64,000 nucleotides of DNA from Symbiodinium natans (lineage: Eukaryota; Sar; Dinophyceae; Suessiales; Symbiodiniaceae). The stretch is from the NCBI GenBank assembly GCA_905221605.1, contig CAJNDS010000111.1, forward strand, positions 62,001-126,000. The letters are read 5' to 3'. The notes beneath the pieces were generated by a model. That model was not told where the DNA came from. It saw nothing but the letters and a program-made list of their open reading frames with translations, and did not search any database. This document shows positions 32,180 through 44,148 of the stretch, piece by piece. The stretch's first letter is position 1, and every line of letters begins with the position of its first letter. A program made the translations under genes and the position numbers.

Positions 32180-33245
32180 AAGGCACAGGGTCCTCAATTA
32201 TCACCAGCTTCTGAATCTCTAAGGTGCAAGCTTCATAAACTACTCCACAAGCTGCTTGTAGACTTAGGCAGGAGCGCGCCACGAATCACAGCTCTACAAC
32301 TGATATCATAGCTGAGACTCAGTCCATCGATTTCGAGCTTTGCTGTAGGACTGCTGTGCAAAGTGCTGAAGCCATTCTGTTGCGACTGCAGCTTATGAGG
32401 GTTCTGGTCAAAGATGGTCAGTCAACGTACCATTTTTCGGTCACCCGTGCGCTCACTCACCCTCATACAGTACTCGCTCATCCGCTCAGGCACTCACCAT
32501 GTAGCGTCGCCCCACCGACACGGATACATACACTGACATACACGCAGCACTTTGAGACCCAATCAGCACGCTATGCAGACCTCTTTGCTTTTATGCCCTT
32601 GTTCCCCATGCTGATACGGAGACGCTCCTGCCGCCTTCCACAACATGGGAGTATGCATCTCAGTTCCGTTCTACCTGCAAAGGGTAAGGATATCAGACGA
32701 GCTTTCACCAGGTGGGTACCAGCTCCGACACAGACGTGAGTGACGCCCATGCGGCAGCGAGGTCAATGGGTTTGTGCTGTTGCCGCATGAAAATAGTGGC
32801 CACATGTGGCCACTGCTCATATCTCATTCCGGTGCTTTGCTGCCGTGTGCGGGCAGGGTGCACTTGCTGCTCAGCGATCCGGAGATCTTCCAGCAGGCAG
32901 CTTCGGGCACAGCTGTTAGTTAGGTTCATCTTACTCCCTCTTCGCCCAGTTTTGGCATTTCCTGAAGCCGCTGTTCAACGCTCTGAGTCTCGGGTCACAG
33001 TCGCATCGTGTTCATATCAGTGTTTCTAGGCACGGACATCCTCCCACCATTCAGGGTGCTGGCGCAACTTCAGTAGCCAAGAACTGAAGGAAGTCGGCCA
33101 AGGCGGCAGAAATCTCGCACGCCTATGCTTCGAAGTTACTTGTCCGTGTGAAGGTCGTTAGGGTCTACTAGGTAGGCCAGTAGGCCCTGGAGCCATTGCA
33201 TGTGGTCAGGATTTCGCTGAAGCGCGGGCCCCGACATCACCCATG

Positions 33246-33286
<41 letters not shown>

Positions 33287-34440
33287 ACATCATGCAAAGA
33301 TCCGCGCCATGAAGCGGCTCAGCTCGAAGTTCTGAGAGGTGTGGCGCCATTGCGGCGGTTCCAACAAAGCCAACAAGGCTGATTTCCTGCAGGCTGGGAG
33401 TTTAGAGCTCGAGGGTCTAGGCAGAGTAAGTTTGTACCATGTCGATCACGTTTATCAGTTTGCACCATGCCCTCATAGTTAGGAGGTCCTTGTCTCAAAA
33501 GAAGAGCATCTGCATAGACAGTTCCGGCAATGGTCAAGATTCTTGTGAACATCCAGGTGATGCTCCAGTTCGTGGAAGGTGCACAAGGCTTCTTTTCTTG
33601 CTTGATCTTGCTTGCACTTTGTGGAATGTGCGGATACGATAAACTTGCAAAAGCATTGGGTTCCTGGTTAGTCGGTTAGTGAAAAGTTTGCTTACATGTT
33701 TTTGACATCCACAGAACTTTGGTCATGCTGTCGCTGCAGTCCTAACGCAAACACCTGCCATGAACAGCAGAACCATGCAGACACATTAGTTGCTGGCTGC
33801 TGGGAGCCCAGACTTTTTGGGCGGGCGAAGCCTAAACCTGCGCGGGGGTCGGGTGGGAGGCGAAGTTGTGATATAGTGGCACGTTACACACTGCACGGTA
33901 CAGAAGCTTCGTGCAAAATGATACACGTTGCCACCATCCAGCCGTTCCGATGCAAGCTCAGATTTGCACCGTGCAGTTGGAAAGCCGCCCAGGAAGTTGT
34001 CCTCGATCCGACATGGGCTTGACAAGAGTTTTCTAGCCTACACAGAGTAGACTAATCGCCGAAGTTGCTCTCAGCTCCGCAGGTTACGACCCTGACATGG
34101 AGGAAACACAGATGCCGGGGAACCTTAGGAGAGAGCCTTCGGGGATTCTTGCGTCGATGATGGAGTCACAAACTGCGCATGAGCTGCACTGAGTTGCACT
34201 GAGCTGCTTGGGGCGCCTCGTTTGGGGTGCTTTGAGGCGCACTGCACGGCAGCTCGGCGCTGCTTCGGATGCGCTGCCGCCGGGCTGGAAAGGATAAGTT
34301 TCCGTCACATGCTATAGTGCCCGAGAACGAGAATATAAACGTTTCAGCTGTCCTGCAGTGTGTTGATCCCTTGCTCAGGCCATCACAACTGTCCAGACCA
34401 GAGGCCAACGGCAGCTGATACACCGTTCTTATAGTTTCGT
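32180..34440. other. Gene-poor stretch
   Basis: Only short frames without recognisable features are present, plus the TA microsatellite. Confidence 0.4.
33247..33284. repeat. (TA)n microsatellite
   Basis: There are about 18 uninterrupted TA dinucleotides in an otherwise gene-free stretch (32.2-34.4 kb). Confidence 0.9.
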
Positions 34441-34504
34441 TTCGAAAGTCTGGATCAATTGCGGGAGAGTGCGCCCCACTGCGGCCTGCCGAAATCCAAG
34501 CTAG

Positions 34505-34542
<38 letters not shown>

Positions 34543-34660
34543 AGCCACACAGGCCCCTCTTCCCGAACAAAGGGGGGGGGGGCCCCCCCCCGCCCCCCCC
34601 GGTGAGCAGAAGGGGCCCCCCCCCCCCCCACCCCCAAAAAAAAAGCCGGCCCCCCCTATT
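34505..34660. repeat. Poly-C and C/G homopolymer block
   Basis: Thirty-six consecutive C (34505-34540) are followed within 30 bases by runs of nine or ten G, then long C runs and a run of A. Frames translating as poly-Gly are artefacts. Confidence 0.85.
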
Positions 34661-35037
34661 GAGCCAAGCACTCTGTTTATAGGTTTTGCAGGGTTTGGGT
34701 TTCTGGGATCTTTCCACGTGAAAGCTGGAGCTTTTAGAGTTTCTGGGCGCTGTGTTTTTTTTTTCTCTTCAAGGGACAGTTTCAACTTGTTTGCAATCTG
34801 CCCTCCAGGAAGTTTGTGGTTGAGGGGTTTCCGTGCTTTGCAGGTAAAGGCCAACCCAACGAAGTCGTCAAGGTGATATTAGCGACTACCCCAAGGACCC
34901 TAAAACCCGACCAGCTCCAGCAGCGCGCCGTTCCGAAGGCTTTTGCAACGGATGTTCGCGACGCGAAAAAGTCAATTTGTCTTGCTCTTCTAAGGTTTGA
35001 GGGTTTGGCGGTGTACGGTCTGAGGTTGCGGGTGCAA

Positions 35038-35155
35038 GGGGGGGGGGGGGGGCCCCCTGGAAGTTGGAGGGGGGGGGGGGGGTGGGGGGTTTTGGTGGTG
35101 GGTGGGGGGGGGGGGGGGCCTGGTTTTCTGTTGGTGGAGGGGGGGGGGGGAGGCC
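35038..35155. repeat. Poly-G homopolymer block
   Basis: Several runs of 9-15 G are separated by short TGG, CCTGG or TTGGTGG spacers. The block mirrors the C-rich block 400 bases upstream. Confidence 0.85.
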
Positions 35156-35239
35156 TACCTGAAATAGGCACAGGCCCCTTTTTCACGCACTCTCCTTCGC
35201 GGCCGGTCGTGCTAGAAAGGTAGCTGCGCACTGCCCCAC

Positions 35240-36530
35240 GTTGCAGAGCACTGCATTGCATAGCAGGCGATCAACCTTTTCCGGATCATGCTTCTGGCTG
35301 CCCTTGTCCAAGTACTGCAATGTCGTGGCGGGTACCCGGCAATTTGCACACCCCAAGGCTCAGTCGCATCTCATCATGAAGCATGGGTTGCGCTCTCGAG
35401 CAAAAGCAAGCCGCTTGCCAGGGGCGCTTTTCTTTCGCCTTTGGGTGTCTAAGGCCAAGCGAACCGGAGCTGGTCCAGGGCCTCAGTGACAGATCCTTGC
35501 AAAACCAAAGTGCTGCTAAAGTGCTTGAGGCAGGCTCGCCTCACAGCCCTGCAAGCCTAGGACCGCAAACAGTCAAAGGAGTGGTATGGAGTGGTATAAT
35601 GCACCCGGGCATGACCTGCGCAGGACACTCTGATCGTTCACGGGACGGCAGAAGGCGCGAGGAGGCGCCGCCCGCATGATTTGTTGCCTTGTGAACGGAA
35701 GACCTCTTAAGAAAAGCCTACTAGTAACTAGATGTGAGTATCTAGTGCCGAAGTGCCCTCCATAGCTTGTCATGGCCAGGCAAGGAGAAGCCCGGACTCT
35801 GGCCTGGTAGATGAGGCCACAGTTCAGGTATGTTCATGCGGCGTACTCTTTCCGACTTCCGACTTCGTACTATGTCGTAAATTTGCTCAATTTGCTCACG
35901 CGGAGACTTCTGACAGAGCAAATTTCACAACTTGACTCGGTGCGAAACTCAGGCGGAAGCTTCAGGCCTGGAGATGCGCTTGGAGTTGCCGACGCTGCCG
36001 ACAGCGCACATTGTGCACTTGTCCCGGCCAGGCCTTGCTGGCTCTGGCTCGTGGGGACCTTTTCAACTGCATGTGCAGCCCAGACAGCGTAATGAGGTGC
36101 TTGAGGGAGGGAAGTCAGGCCTTCACCGACCGTGAGAGCAAGCTCCCGAGCAGAGGTGAGAACCAGGGAAACCTCTCAGAAGATATCTTCAACTGTAAGA
36201 CATTATCAGACGCTAGCAGCAAGCAGGACATCTCCGAACCTCGCTTGGCACTCCTCGCCGCATGCTTAGCAGTGAGTGTGGCCGCAAGATGCCAATGGAT
36301 TCTCATGCGTCTTCATCCTAGCTTGCTCGGAGGGGCGCCTGCATCCTGTCCTGGCAGCCTTAACCCCAGCAGCACAGGCCCAGAGCTGAGCTGAGCTGCA
36401 CTGGAGTCTCGTGGAGCCTCCTTTGGGGGCTCTCTTTTCCAGGACCGGCTCTTCACTTGCAGCTCATTCAGCTCGATGCTTTCGCGCAAACACCTCGAGG
36501 CCGATGACTGTCAAATGAATAAGCAATACA
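35240..36530 (+). other. Possible exon fragments, not resolved
   Basis: A helical fragment RCETQAEASGLEMRLELP near 35940 and DSVMRCLREGSQAFTDRESK near 36085 suggest that the coiled-coil series may begin here, but the splice limits are unclear. Confidence 0.3.
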
Positions 36531-36537
36531 AAATGAC

Positions 36538-36678
36538 ATGAACGATCTCGGTGTATCTCTGCGTCATATCTACGCCTTCCTCAATTTTTCGCAAGTTTGT
36601 GCTGAGGCTCAAACTGAGCAGCTCCGCGGCTTGTGCGAGCAGCTTGCGGCCTCAACGCGGGAGGAGTCCGCCACCTAG
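36538..36678 (+). CDS. Coiled-coil exon with stop
   Basis: It reads MNDLGVSLRHIYAFLNFSQV, CAEAQTEQLRGLCEQLAAST, REESAT and TAG. The central Ala/Gln/Glu/Leu part is strongly helical. The ATG at 36538 may be internal, and the conserved portion may start at about 36592. Confidence 0.5.
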   Translation: MNDLGVSLRHIYAFLNFSQVCAEAQTEQLRGLCEQLAASTREESAT

Positions 36679-36814
36679 ACACTTTCAGAGAGGAGTCCCC
36701 GAGCATAGGACCTAGGCCCTACATCTGGTTCCAAAGAAGTGCAATGAAGCGCAAAGTGTCAAGCTGTGTTAAGCTGCTAAGGCAAGCCATCGTGCAAGAG
36801 CCCTGACCTTACAG

Positions 36815-36931
36815 GAAAAACCAATGCGGTGATTGCTTTCGCTTTGGATCAAGCAAACTATGACAGGCTGGAACAAGAAGCAAGTGCAAAAGCTGCGGCA
36901 CTTGGAGTGCATGGCGCGGGGGCGCTGGAAG
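36815..36931 (+). CDS. Coiled-coil exon
   Basis: After TTACAG it reads KTNAVIAFALDQANYDRLEQ then EASAKAAALGVHGAGALEE before TGA. Helical and alanine-rich. Confidence 0.5.
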
Positions 36932-37068
36932 AGTGAAGCGTGCTTGAACCATCTTGAACCTGCAGAGATTGGTGCATGGCGCAATGTGCGGCAGGCGTGC
37001 ATTCACAAAGCATGAATGCCGACCAGGCTGATTGCAGTGCCTCCCTTGAGTTACCCTGAAACCCCAAG

Positions 37069-37157
37069 TTTGCGACAAGGCCCTTCGCAATCTTCTCCAC
37101 AAGCTGCAAGCACAGCAGCGCGAGCTGCGCAGTCAGCACCCTGGATTTGTCTCATGA
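37069..37157 (+). CDS. Coiled-coil exon with stop
   Basis: After CCCAAG it reads CDKALRNLLHKLQAQQRELR then SQHPGFVS and TGA. Strong leucine periodicity. Confidence 0.5.
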
Positions 37158-37291
37158 GTACAGGTCTACCGGTCTACTTGTTTTACGAGACATGGCTGAG
37201 GCCATGAGGAGGCCAAAGATGAGCAGCAAATCGAGATTGAGGCTTGTGGCTTGTGATTCTGCTTTGGGAAGAGTGCCAGGTTGTTGTCTGA

Positions 37292-37366
37292 GATGAGGCC
37301 CTTGTCTCCCGAAGAGACTTCGAAGAAGCGGAGGCGGAAACTTCAAGAGACATGCGGTCACAACAG
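37292..37366 (+). CDS. Coiled-coil exon
   Basis: It reads DEALVSRRDFEEAEAETSRD then MRSQQ. Glu/Arg-rich helix. The 320-residue minus-strand frame (37183-38145) covering this region lacks any such pattern and is rejected. Confidence 0.45.
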
Positions 37367-37660
37367 AGTCCAAAGATGGACGCTCTGAATGGGGATGGCC
37401 TGAGGCGGACGAAGCATGTCTGACACCTGGTACTAGTACAGCTGTTCAGCTTGCAGAGAAGGCAACACCACGCGGCACTACACTGCCAGTACCAAGTGAG
37501 ATTGTTAGGTCGTGAGGCTGCAGAACTCAACGCAGAAGTTCGAAGTTGCCGCAGAAGTTGCGGACAAGTGCTCAGATACTCCGAAGAGGCAAATGTTAGG
37601 CACATGCGAGGCGTATGACTTATTGAACTTCGTGTCATAGAGTTTGAGTAATGAGGTAGC

Positions 37661-37723
37661 CTGGAGAGCGAGATTGAGTCGGAGGAGGCGAGGGCAGCAG
37701 CGCTTCGCGAGGCAGGGATGAAG
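37661..37723 (+). CDS. Coiled-coil exon
   Basis: It reads LESEIESEEARAAALREAGM then K, one of the clearest charged coils. The frame remains open further downstream, but without the pattern. Confidence 0.5.
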
Positions 37724-38511
37724 TGCAGACTGCTTGCGCTGGTGCGTGGCACGAGACAAAATGGACAGAAACAGTTTCTGATCGAAACAAGCATTTGTCG
37801 TTGCTTCGGATTTCCGTCCCGGCTGGGCTCAGGCGTGCAAGTTGTTGCAGCAAAGAATGCAAGAGCCTGACCGGAGTCTGAAACAAACCTGCCCCGAATC
37901 CTGCAAACGCTGCAGCATCCGAAAAGCCCTCGCCATCGCCTGCAGCGGAATAGTTTTTTTTTGCCAAAAGGTAAGGCATGAACGAAATACAGTTCTGTGG
38001 AACAGCTTCCAAGGTTGCGGTTGCTCGTACAGTGGCTTGATTGCCTGTTGCCCCCTGGGATCGTCCCGAGCTCGTGCTCTGAATCCCCGACGCGTGTATT
38101 CAGGTCGACGTCCAGCACCTGTGAAGGTGTTTCAACATGGTTCAACCTTTCCAGTTGGCTGCTGAAGCCACCTCGTTCCTACTGCCAGCTCCAAAGTCGT
38201 TTCTGGGGCACCGCCTGGCCGGGATCATTAGCAAATGCTGGGGTGGTAAATGGTGGTAAGCCCCAGAAAGCCCGTGGCAGACTTGTAACAGGCGGGGAGG
38301 CTGGTAGATCTGTAGCCGAAAGCCTCGGCGAGTTGTTGCCTTCATTATTCCTGTAGCTTGGCGATGAGGATGCTCCTCGTTTCTTTACTTGTTTTTCGAC
38401 GGGACTGCATTATTCCGCGCCTGACAGATGGGCATGGCAACCACAAGCAATTTCTCCCAGTGGCAAGCGCCCAGCAACAAGCGCCCAGCAACATCACGAC
38501 AGGCTTTTGAG

Positions 38512-38577
38512 GGGCGACGCTCCCGTCTTGCAACTGCTGAAGCTGCTGCCAGAAATGCCGAGTTTCTTGCCCGCAGT
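38512..38577 (+). CDS. Coiled-coil exon
   Basis: After TTTTGAG it reads GRRSRLATAEAAARNAEFLA then R. Alanine/arginine-rich helix. Confidence 0.45.
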
Positions 38578-38824
38578 TTTGTCGCATGTGCACATGGCAC
38601 GTGCATCCATATGCATGCTTGGCAACAAGGCTTGACCTTTTCTCAGGATAAGTTCCATGCGGGCGTGCAGACGCCGAGTCGCCGCAGAAGTGGCGGCACG
38701 CACACGTCCAAGTCCTCCTTGGCAAGTGTCAAGCCAGGGTGGTTGCAAAGTGTCTAAGTATTGTCTAAGTTGCTGGGACCTGGACTTCCGCTGTGACATG
38801 TGCTGCAACGCTGCAACACGTGAG

Positions 38825-38901
38825 GTCGAGAAGCCGAGGCTTTGCAGGAGGCCGAGCATGCCCGCGAGGAGCAGATCTCCAGAGTCGCAATCCAGTGCGA
38901 G
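38825..38901 (+). CDS. Coiled-coil exon
   Basis: After GTGAG it reads REAEALQEAEHAREEQISRV then AIQCE, with strong heptads. The boundary at GAG|GCG would be a GC donor. Confidence 0.55.
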
Positions 38902-39339
38902 GCGTCAACCTTTCAACCCCACGGTTCTCCACGTGACTGTTGCGCCAACTGTTGCGCTTGTGTGCGAATCCGTCGAATTGAAGCAGCACGAAGACAGTGC
39001 ACTCAGAATGCAAGAGGGAAAGCAAGAGAGAGTTAGAGAGAGAGAAAGCAAATTAAAAGCAAAACAAAAAAAAGGATGGTGTGGTTTTACACAAGTACTC
39101 CAGGCTGTTTGGATAGGAAGACAGTCAGCACCATAGAATGCCCCTCAACACCTCAAGGCTTACCTCAAGGCTTGCCATACGCGAGGGGGATGCCCTGCGC
39201 ATTTATGTTGGACTCCTTCACGCCTAATGCAGCCAATAGGTCATTCTCAGACCCTTCTCGCTGTGTTGCTCACAAGGGGCGAGATGTCACGACAGGCTCC
39301 CTGTAGCTACTCCTAACTACTCCCCACTTGTTTTCCACG

Positions 39340-39465
39340 CGTGCGGGGAAGTCGTGTACCTAACCCTCTCAAGAGTACTTCGGTGCGGCCCCTAAGGGGG
39401 CCACGCTCGTAGAGACACAGAGAGACAGAGAAAGAGAGAGGAAGTGAGAGAAGAAGAGTGAGCAT
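39340..39465 (+). repeat. Small hairpin followed by purine-rich tract
   Basis: A perfect stem GGCCCC-TAAG-GGGGCC (39387-39402) is followed by CACGCTCGTAG and about 60 bases of GAGA-rich sequence. The arrangement resembles 58530-58600. Confidence 0.5.
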
Positions 39466-39818
39466 TTCTCAGGGATGTGTCACGAAGACTATCTGAGCTC
39501 GAAGTGTTTTGGACCAAAGAGTTCGTAGGTTCAACCAGGCGGGCTCTTCATGCCCCCGTAGAAGAAGAACCCGAGCAGTGAATAGGTCTTTTTGTTTCCT
39601 TGCGGGGGAGGGGGGCCGGGGTAGTTGGCAATGACGTGAAAGCTCGAAGCCAGGGAAGGTGGACATTGCCACGATGATATGCGGCTACTTGGGAGTTGAG
39701 CAATGCCCTAAGGCCCTAACCAAGCTTGCTGCCCGGTCGACGGAACGAAGTCGTAACGACGTACCTAATGCAAACTGAGCTCAACGGTGAAACCGGGAGG
39801 TGTAGACTCCTCCAGCCC

Positions 39819-40807
39819 CTAGTCTTGGGCAATCAGGGCGAGAAGCCAGCCCCAAAGAGGCATCAGGGCGGGAGACAGGAACTGAGATCCGCACAGGCAC
39901 GAACGCAACGGCACGAGCAAGCAGGAACTCTGTAATGCTAAGCACGCGCATGGCCCAAAGACACTGTGCACAGTGCACTGAGTGATTTCAACGGCCGAGC
40001 TGAAACAAGAAACAAGCATCAACTCCAGGCGGATCAGCGAAGGAAAGGCAGAAGCCCGCAACCCCACGAACCCCGGCCGGCACGAAGGAATCAAAGTCAG
40101 CATCGACAATGGAAGCGCATAACAAGCCCAAAGGACGGAGCCACACAGGGCAGGGGGAGCCAAGGCAGCAGATTGTTGGCAGGACCGGCGAACAAGTTGG
40201 CAAATGTGCGGAGCAACGAGGGGTGAAAGCATGGTCAACCGACAGAACACCTGAGCTTTGCCAGCAACACGCGTCAAATGTGCCGCCGGGTGCAGCACCT
40301 CATCACATACAGCTGGCGATGCCTCATCCAACAAGCCGCAGCGCTTGGTAAGGGCCTCCCGCAGCTGCAACACCAAGTCGTAGATCTCCTCGGCAGAACG
40401 CCCAGGGAAATGATCAAACGAGTCCCATAGCTCGCGGCAAACTCCGGCGCCGCAGAGAGTCGGGCCGGACACACATCAGGGACCGGGCAAGAACGCCGCT
40501 GCAACCTGGTCTCATTGGCGTAGGGGCACTCCAGGCCCCGCGCTGGCGTCCCTTGGCCAGAATGGTGGCCTGCACATGCGCATGGACACGACGTGCATGG
40601 GACTCCCACTGCTGCCGAGCCCGGAAGGCAACCCCGCAGAACAAGCAGGCGTGAACGCATGTGAACGCAAGGTGTCCAGGGCCTGCGAGCGGCCACATGG
40701 ATCGAGCAAGTCGGTCGCGGCCATAAGCTTCCAAACCGCCACGACTCAACGCGCTTCAGCAGCACCTCCACTTGCCAGGCTCTCCCAGTTTTGCCAATCC
40801 TCGACAA
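39819..40807 (-). mobile_element. Degenerate mobile-element remnant with C2H2 zinc finger
   Basis: Read on the minus strand, several overlapping frames carry pieces of one broken protein. The clearest is CLFCGVAFRARQQWESHARR-VH (about 40582-40647), a C-x2-C-x12-H-x4-H zinc finger. Further on come a Cys/Asn motif (LECPYANETRLQRR) and a helical piece (RSAEEIYDLVLQLREALTKR). Base composition and strand differ from the neighbours. C2H2 fingers of this kind accompany non-LTR retroelement ORFs in dinoflagellate genomes (family knowledge), but no reverse transcriptase is visible here. Frameshifts show it is not intact. It could instead be a broken host zinc-finger gene. Confidence 0.4.
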
Positions 40808-41379
40808 GTCCTAGACAATTTTCTATTACCAGTAGCAACTACGCCATGGAGGCAATCAAGGGCGTACAAGAAGACCACCACAGTCTTCCTAGGGCCTAGT
40901 TTTACTGCACGACTTGATGCCATGAAACTGAAGAAAGCAGGAGCTTGCCACTAGCGTTTTGAGAAAAGCTTTGCAGAAGGGGAAGTGCTGCAATGCATCC
41001 ACATATCCGATCCATCATGAACAAGTGGAAAGTCCAGCAACGACGTGAGAAGAGAAGAAGAACTCGTGAAGTTGACATGTTCAACTCATGACTTGACATG
41101 TTGAAGTATGGAGTCATGCAGGTGATGAGTTCTGAGATCGCTGAAGCTCGCGCGCAGGCAGTATTGCAGGCATGCAGATCTGGCATCCACTGATGTAGAG
41201 ATGCACAGAGCAGTTCTATACTCGCACATTGAGTTCTCCCTGAGGGGCTCTCGGAGGGACCCAATCGACGTATTGACTCAGCAATTCTCAAGGCAGGGTC
41301 GCAGTCCCGTTTGTCGTGGCGGCAGTGCCAGTGCTTTTCGTTCAGGTGCTGTTGCTTTGCTGGGCATCCGTCATGCCGC

Positions 41380-41600
41380 CCCCCCCCCGCCCCGCCCCCC
41401 CACCAACCAACCAGCTGCCCCCAAACCTCCCCCCCTTCAATGACAGTCCACCGAGCCAAACTGCTTACCCTTATAGGGCCAGGCATAGGCTGCCAGGGGT
41501 CAGGGCCCGCGCCCCTTGCCTTACCCTTATCCCTTACCGCCCCCCTCTACCCCCCCCCCTCCCCCTTAACCCCCCTCGACCCTTATCCCCCACTTACGCC
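41380..41600. repeat. C-rich low-complexity DNA
   Basis: Poly-C runs and CCCCCTT/CCCTTA stretches dominate. Proline-rich frames here are artefacts. Confidence 0.7.
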
Positions 41601-41719
41601 TCGGGCTAGCCTAGGCTGTCCATCGAAGGGGGTACAAGCAAACTCAAAACCTCAGCGAAGGGGTGGCTTGATAGGGAGGAAAGGAGTGGGTAAAAAGGGG
41701 GGGTTTAGGGGGGTTTGTC

Positions 41720-41850
41720 ACCCTTCTTGGAGGCTATGTTGGGGCCAGTGACAACCCTCTTGGAGGGTCTTGGAGGCTGTGTTGGGGCTGACCGCCTTCC
41801 TCTTGGAGGGCCTTGGAGGCTGTGTTGGGGCGAAGCGCTGCGCTGCGCTG
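41720..41850 (+). repeat. Three imperfect tandem copies of a TTGGAGGCTGTGTTGGGG-containing unit
   Basis: The units start near 41724, 41758 and 41801. They share CTTGGAGG(G)...TTGGAGGCTRTGTTGGGG and differ by short insertions. The last is followed by CGCTGCGCTGCGCTG. Confidence 0.75.
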
Positions 41851-42109
41851 CTGAATCGTGAAGACGTCGCATGGCTGTCGACAAACCATCCTGAGGTCCT
41901 GAGATTAACAAGCTTGAAGCAGAATCAACAGCGAGTGATGATGGAATGATGGGGACTTGTCCGATGGGAAGGCTTTCGCTCGTCTCGTGCCTTGGCAGGT
42001 CGATTGTCTTGTTCTGCGTGCAGCGCACGCGTAAGAAGCACAGAAGTCGATCTTTGAGAGAATCCATGTGGGAGAGCACAGTTCCACGTCTCACATGCTC
42101 TGGCAAGCT

Positions 42110-42196
42110 CTTTCCGGCAGCAGGCAGAGCTTGGAACCAACGTCCGGCGTGAAATCGATGAGGCCATTGCGGGATCTCGAAGTGAAAGCTTCCTCA
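42110..42196 (+). CDS. Coiled-coil exon
   Basis: It reads SSFRQQAELGTNVRREIDEA then IAGSRSESFL and ends at CTCAG|ATG. The helical frame is preferred over an open alternative (GSRQSLEPTSGVK). Confidence 0.45.
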
Positions 42197-42325
42197 GATG
42201 CTCGTTTTGCGTAGCGGAGTAGCGGGTACTTTCAAGGCTGAACGCACCAACCGTGCAGAGGTGGGCAACGATTGCACAGTATCACAATGTGTTACACGGT
42301 CTCTAGCTGCCTTGCTTATGGCAAG

Positions 42326-42370
42326 GTTTCCGAAATCGAGGAGTTCCACCGGACGGCAGCCAATCTCCAG
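42326..42370 (+). CDS. Coiled-coil micro-exon (15 codons)
   Basis: It is bounded by GGCAAG and CCAG|GACCCC (a GA donor) and reads VSEIEEFHRTAANLQ. Confidence 0.4.
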
Positions 42371-43559
42371 GACCCCTTGATACTGCTGATGTGGTGCACA
42401 CAACACATCCAAGTTTCGGGAATGTGCAGAATGCGTTATCGTAAGGCCACGTGGGAGTCTCTGAATCAGCAAGTTGCGGGACTCCTACCCTTTAGGTCAA
42501 CGCTGCGGTACTCGCAAAAGGCAGTTGTTGCCATCCTGCAGTGCACCCGTAATCCCAGGCCTCCAAAGAAAGCGAGCTGCATGCAATGCAGCGGCGACTG
42601 CTAAGGGAGAGGTCCTGCACCGAGTTTCTCAGACTTGCTTTTTGCAGACTAGACTCGAATGAATACCAGCCTAAAGTGCTAAGATCTGCGACTGAGGTCC
42701 GCTGTGCGAACCTCAGAGGGCTGCAATGTATGGCGAATTGTCACACAAACACCAAGACAGCGAAGGACGCAAGGACACCGACACAGGGCGAGGCGCTTCC
42801 ACCTTCCGAGGACGTGAGACAATGAACAATTGTAGTTGGGAATGTTTTGCTTGTCTTTTCAGATTGAACTGCATGGGGCTGCGGGGGCTCACAAAGAAGA
42901 GCAACAGAATGATGGGCTCATAAATTTAAAAACCTTAAGCTTTCGAGTCTCTTCGTTGTTCTTGGCAGTGTTGTCCAAACACCCCGTAACTAAAGGTTTC
43001 GTACCCCCTGTTGAGTCTTCATCGCGTTTCCTTTCCAAGTCTCCAGCATCTTGCATTAAGAATCCAATCATTAAAGAGCTCTTCGAACTATTATCAAGGA
43101 ATTCATGAGTACAATTTCGGTATCTTCTTTGCGCTTCTAATTTTCTCTGTAGTTATAGTCACTTCATTGTTTGGTTTCCCAGTGCCAACACGAAGCCAAA
43201 GATGTCATGTATTCATCTCATTCACTTAAGATCCAATTCTCTGGAGGCTTGATGCTCACTTCTTTCTTCTTTTTTTCGTTCTATTTTCCGCTGCGACCTG
43301 GATGCCACGCACAAAATGTCACAGCCAAGCAACCTGGCAGTCAACCATTTCCTGCGTGTTTTGTTTGGGCTTCCTTTCTTCCCAGCTGGTCTGAGTTTTC
43401 GACGAAACGTAGACTATCTGCCAGGTGTGGGACCGTTGGATGATATTTGTAAGCCGACAATTCTCAACCTTGGCAGGATGCACATCGCGGATCAGCATTC
43501 AGGGTAAGCAGTTAAGCGCTGTGGCTCTACAATGGTTTTGCAAAGCGTTGGGCGTGCAG

Positions 43560-43592
43560 GAGCGAAAGTCGGAGCTGTCAGCCAACCTCGAG
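43560..43592 (+). CDS. Coiled-coil micro-exon (11 codons)
   Basis: It is bounded by GTGCAG and GAG|GACCAA (a GA donor) and reads ERKSELSANLE. Short, so tentative. Confidence 0.35.
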
Positions 43593-44148
43593 GACCAACC
43601 GTGCAGCTTGCTTCAGCTACTCACAGACAATCTCGTTGTACCATCAGTGCAGGCAATAGAGAGACGAGTAGCAGCAGGCCTTGTCGAAAGAGAGAGTCAT
43701 GATGGGCCATGTCTCGTTTTCCGAGTTATTGCCAGTGTTCTTGCCAGTGTTATTGCCAGTGAGGCCGTCGGCGTGAACAGGTGCTGGGCTCAGCACTGCC
43801 GTATCAGAACAACGCAACCTCACCAGAACCAGATTTGCGGACTGCGCCGCAAGCGGCGATGGATTTAAAATGATTTCGTAGCCGGTCCTCAGACGCACTG
43901 TGTGCACAAAGAAGTGGAGGTGGCTACTGTCAGGCCAAGTCGAAAGGCATACGTTCTTTCGCCGGCCAAAGGCAGCTGTCTGTCCAAGCTTAGGCCTTGC
44001 GCGATGAGCTGAGACAAGTCCTCGCCTGCAGGCTTGAAAAGCTGGTTTGCCCAATAGAGGAGAGTCATAATTAATGTGCTTCTGAGTGGGCTTTTAGCTG
44101 CTAGCTGCTTTGTAGTTGCCGGTCACATGTGGGACATGTCACTGTCAG

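Noticed and set aside
34501-35261. Gly- and Pro-rich frames on both strands
   Set aside because: They translate homopolymer C/G runs.
37183-38145. 320-codon minus-strand frame
   Set aside because: Antisense to Glu/Ala-rich coiled-coil exons, which commonly leave the opposite strand open; no domain seen.
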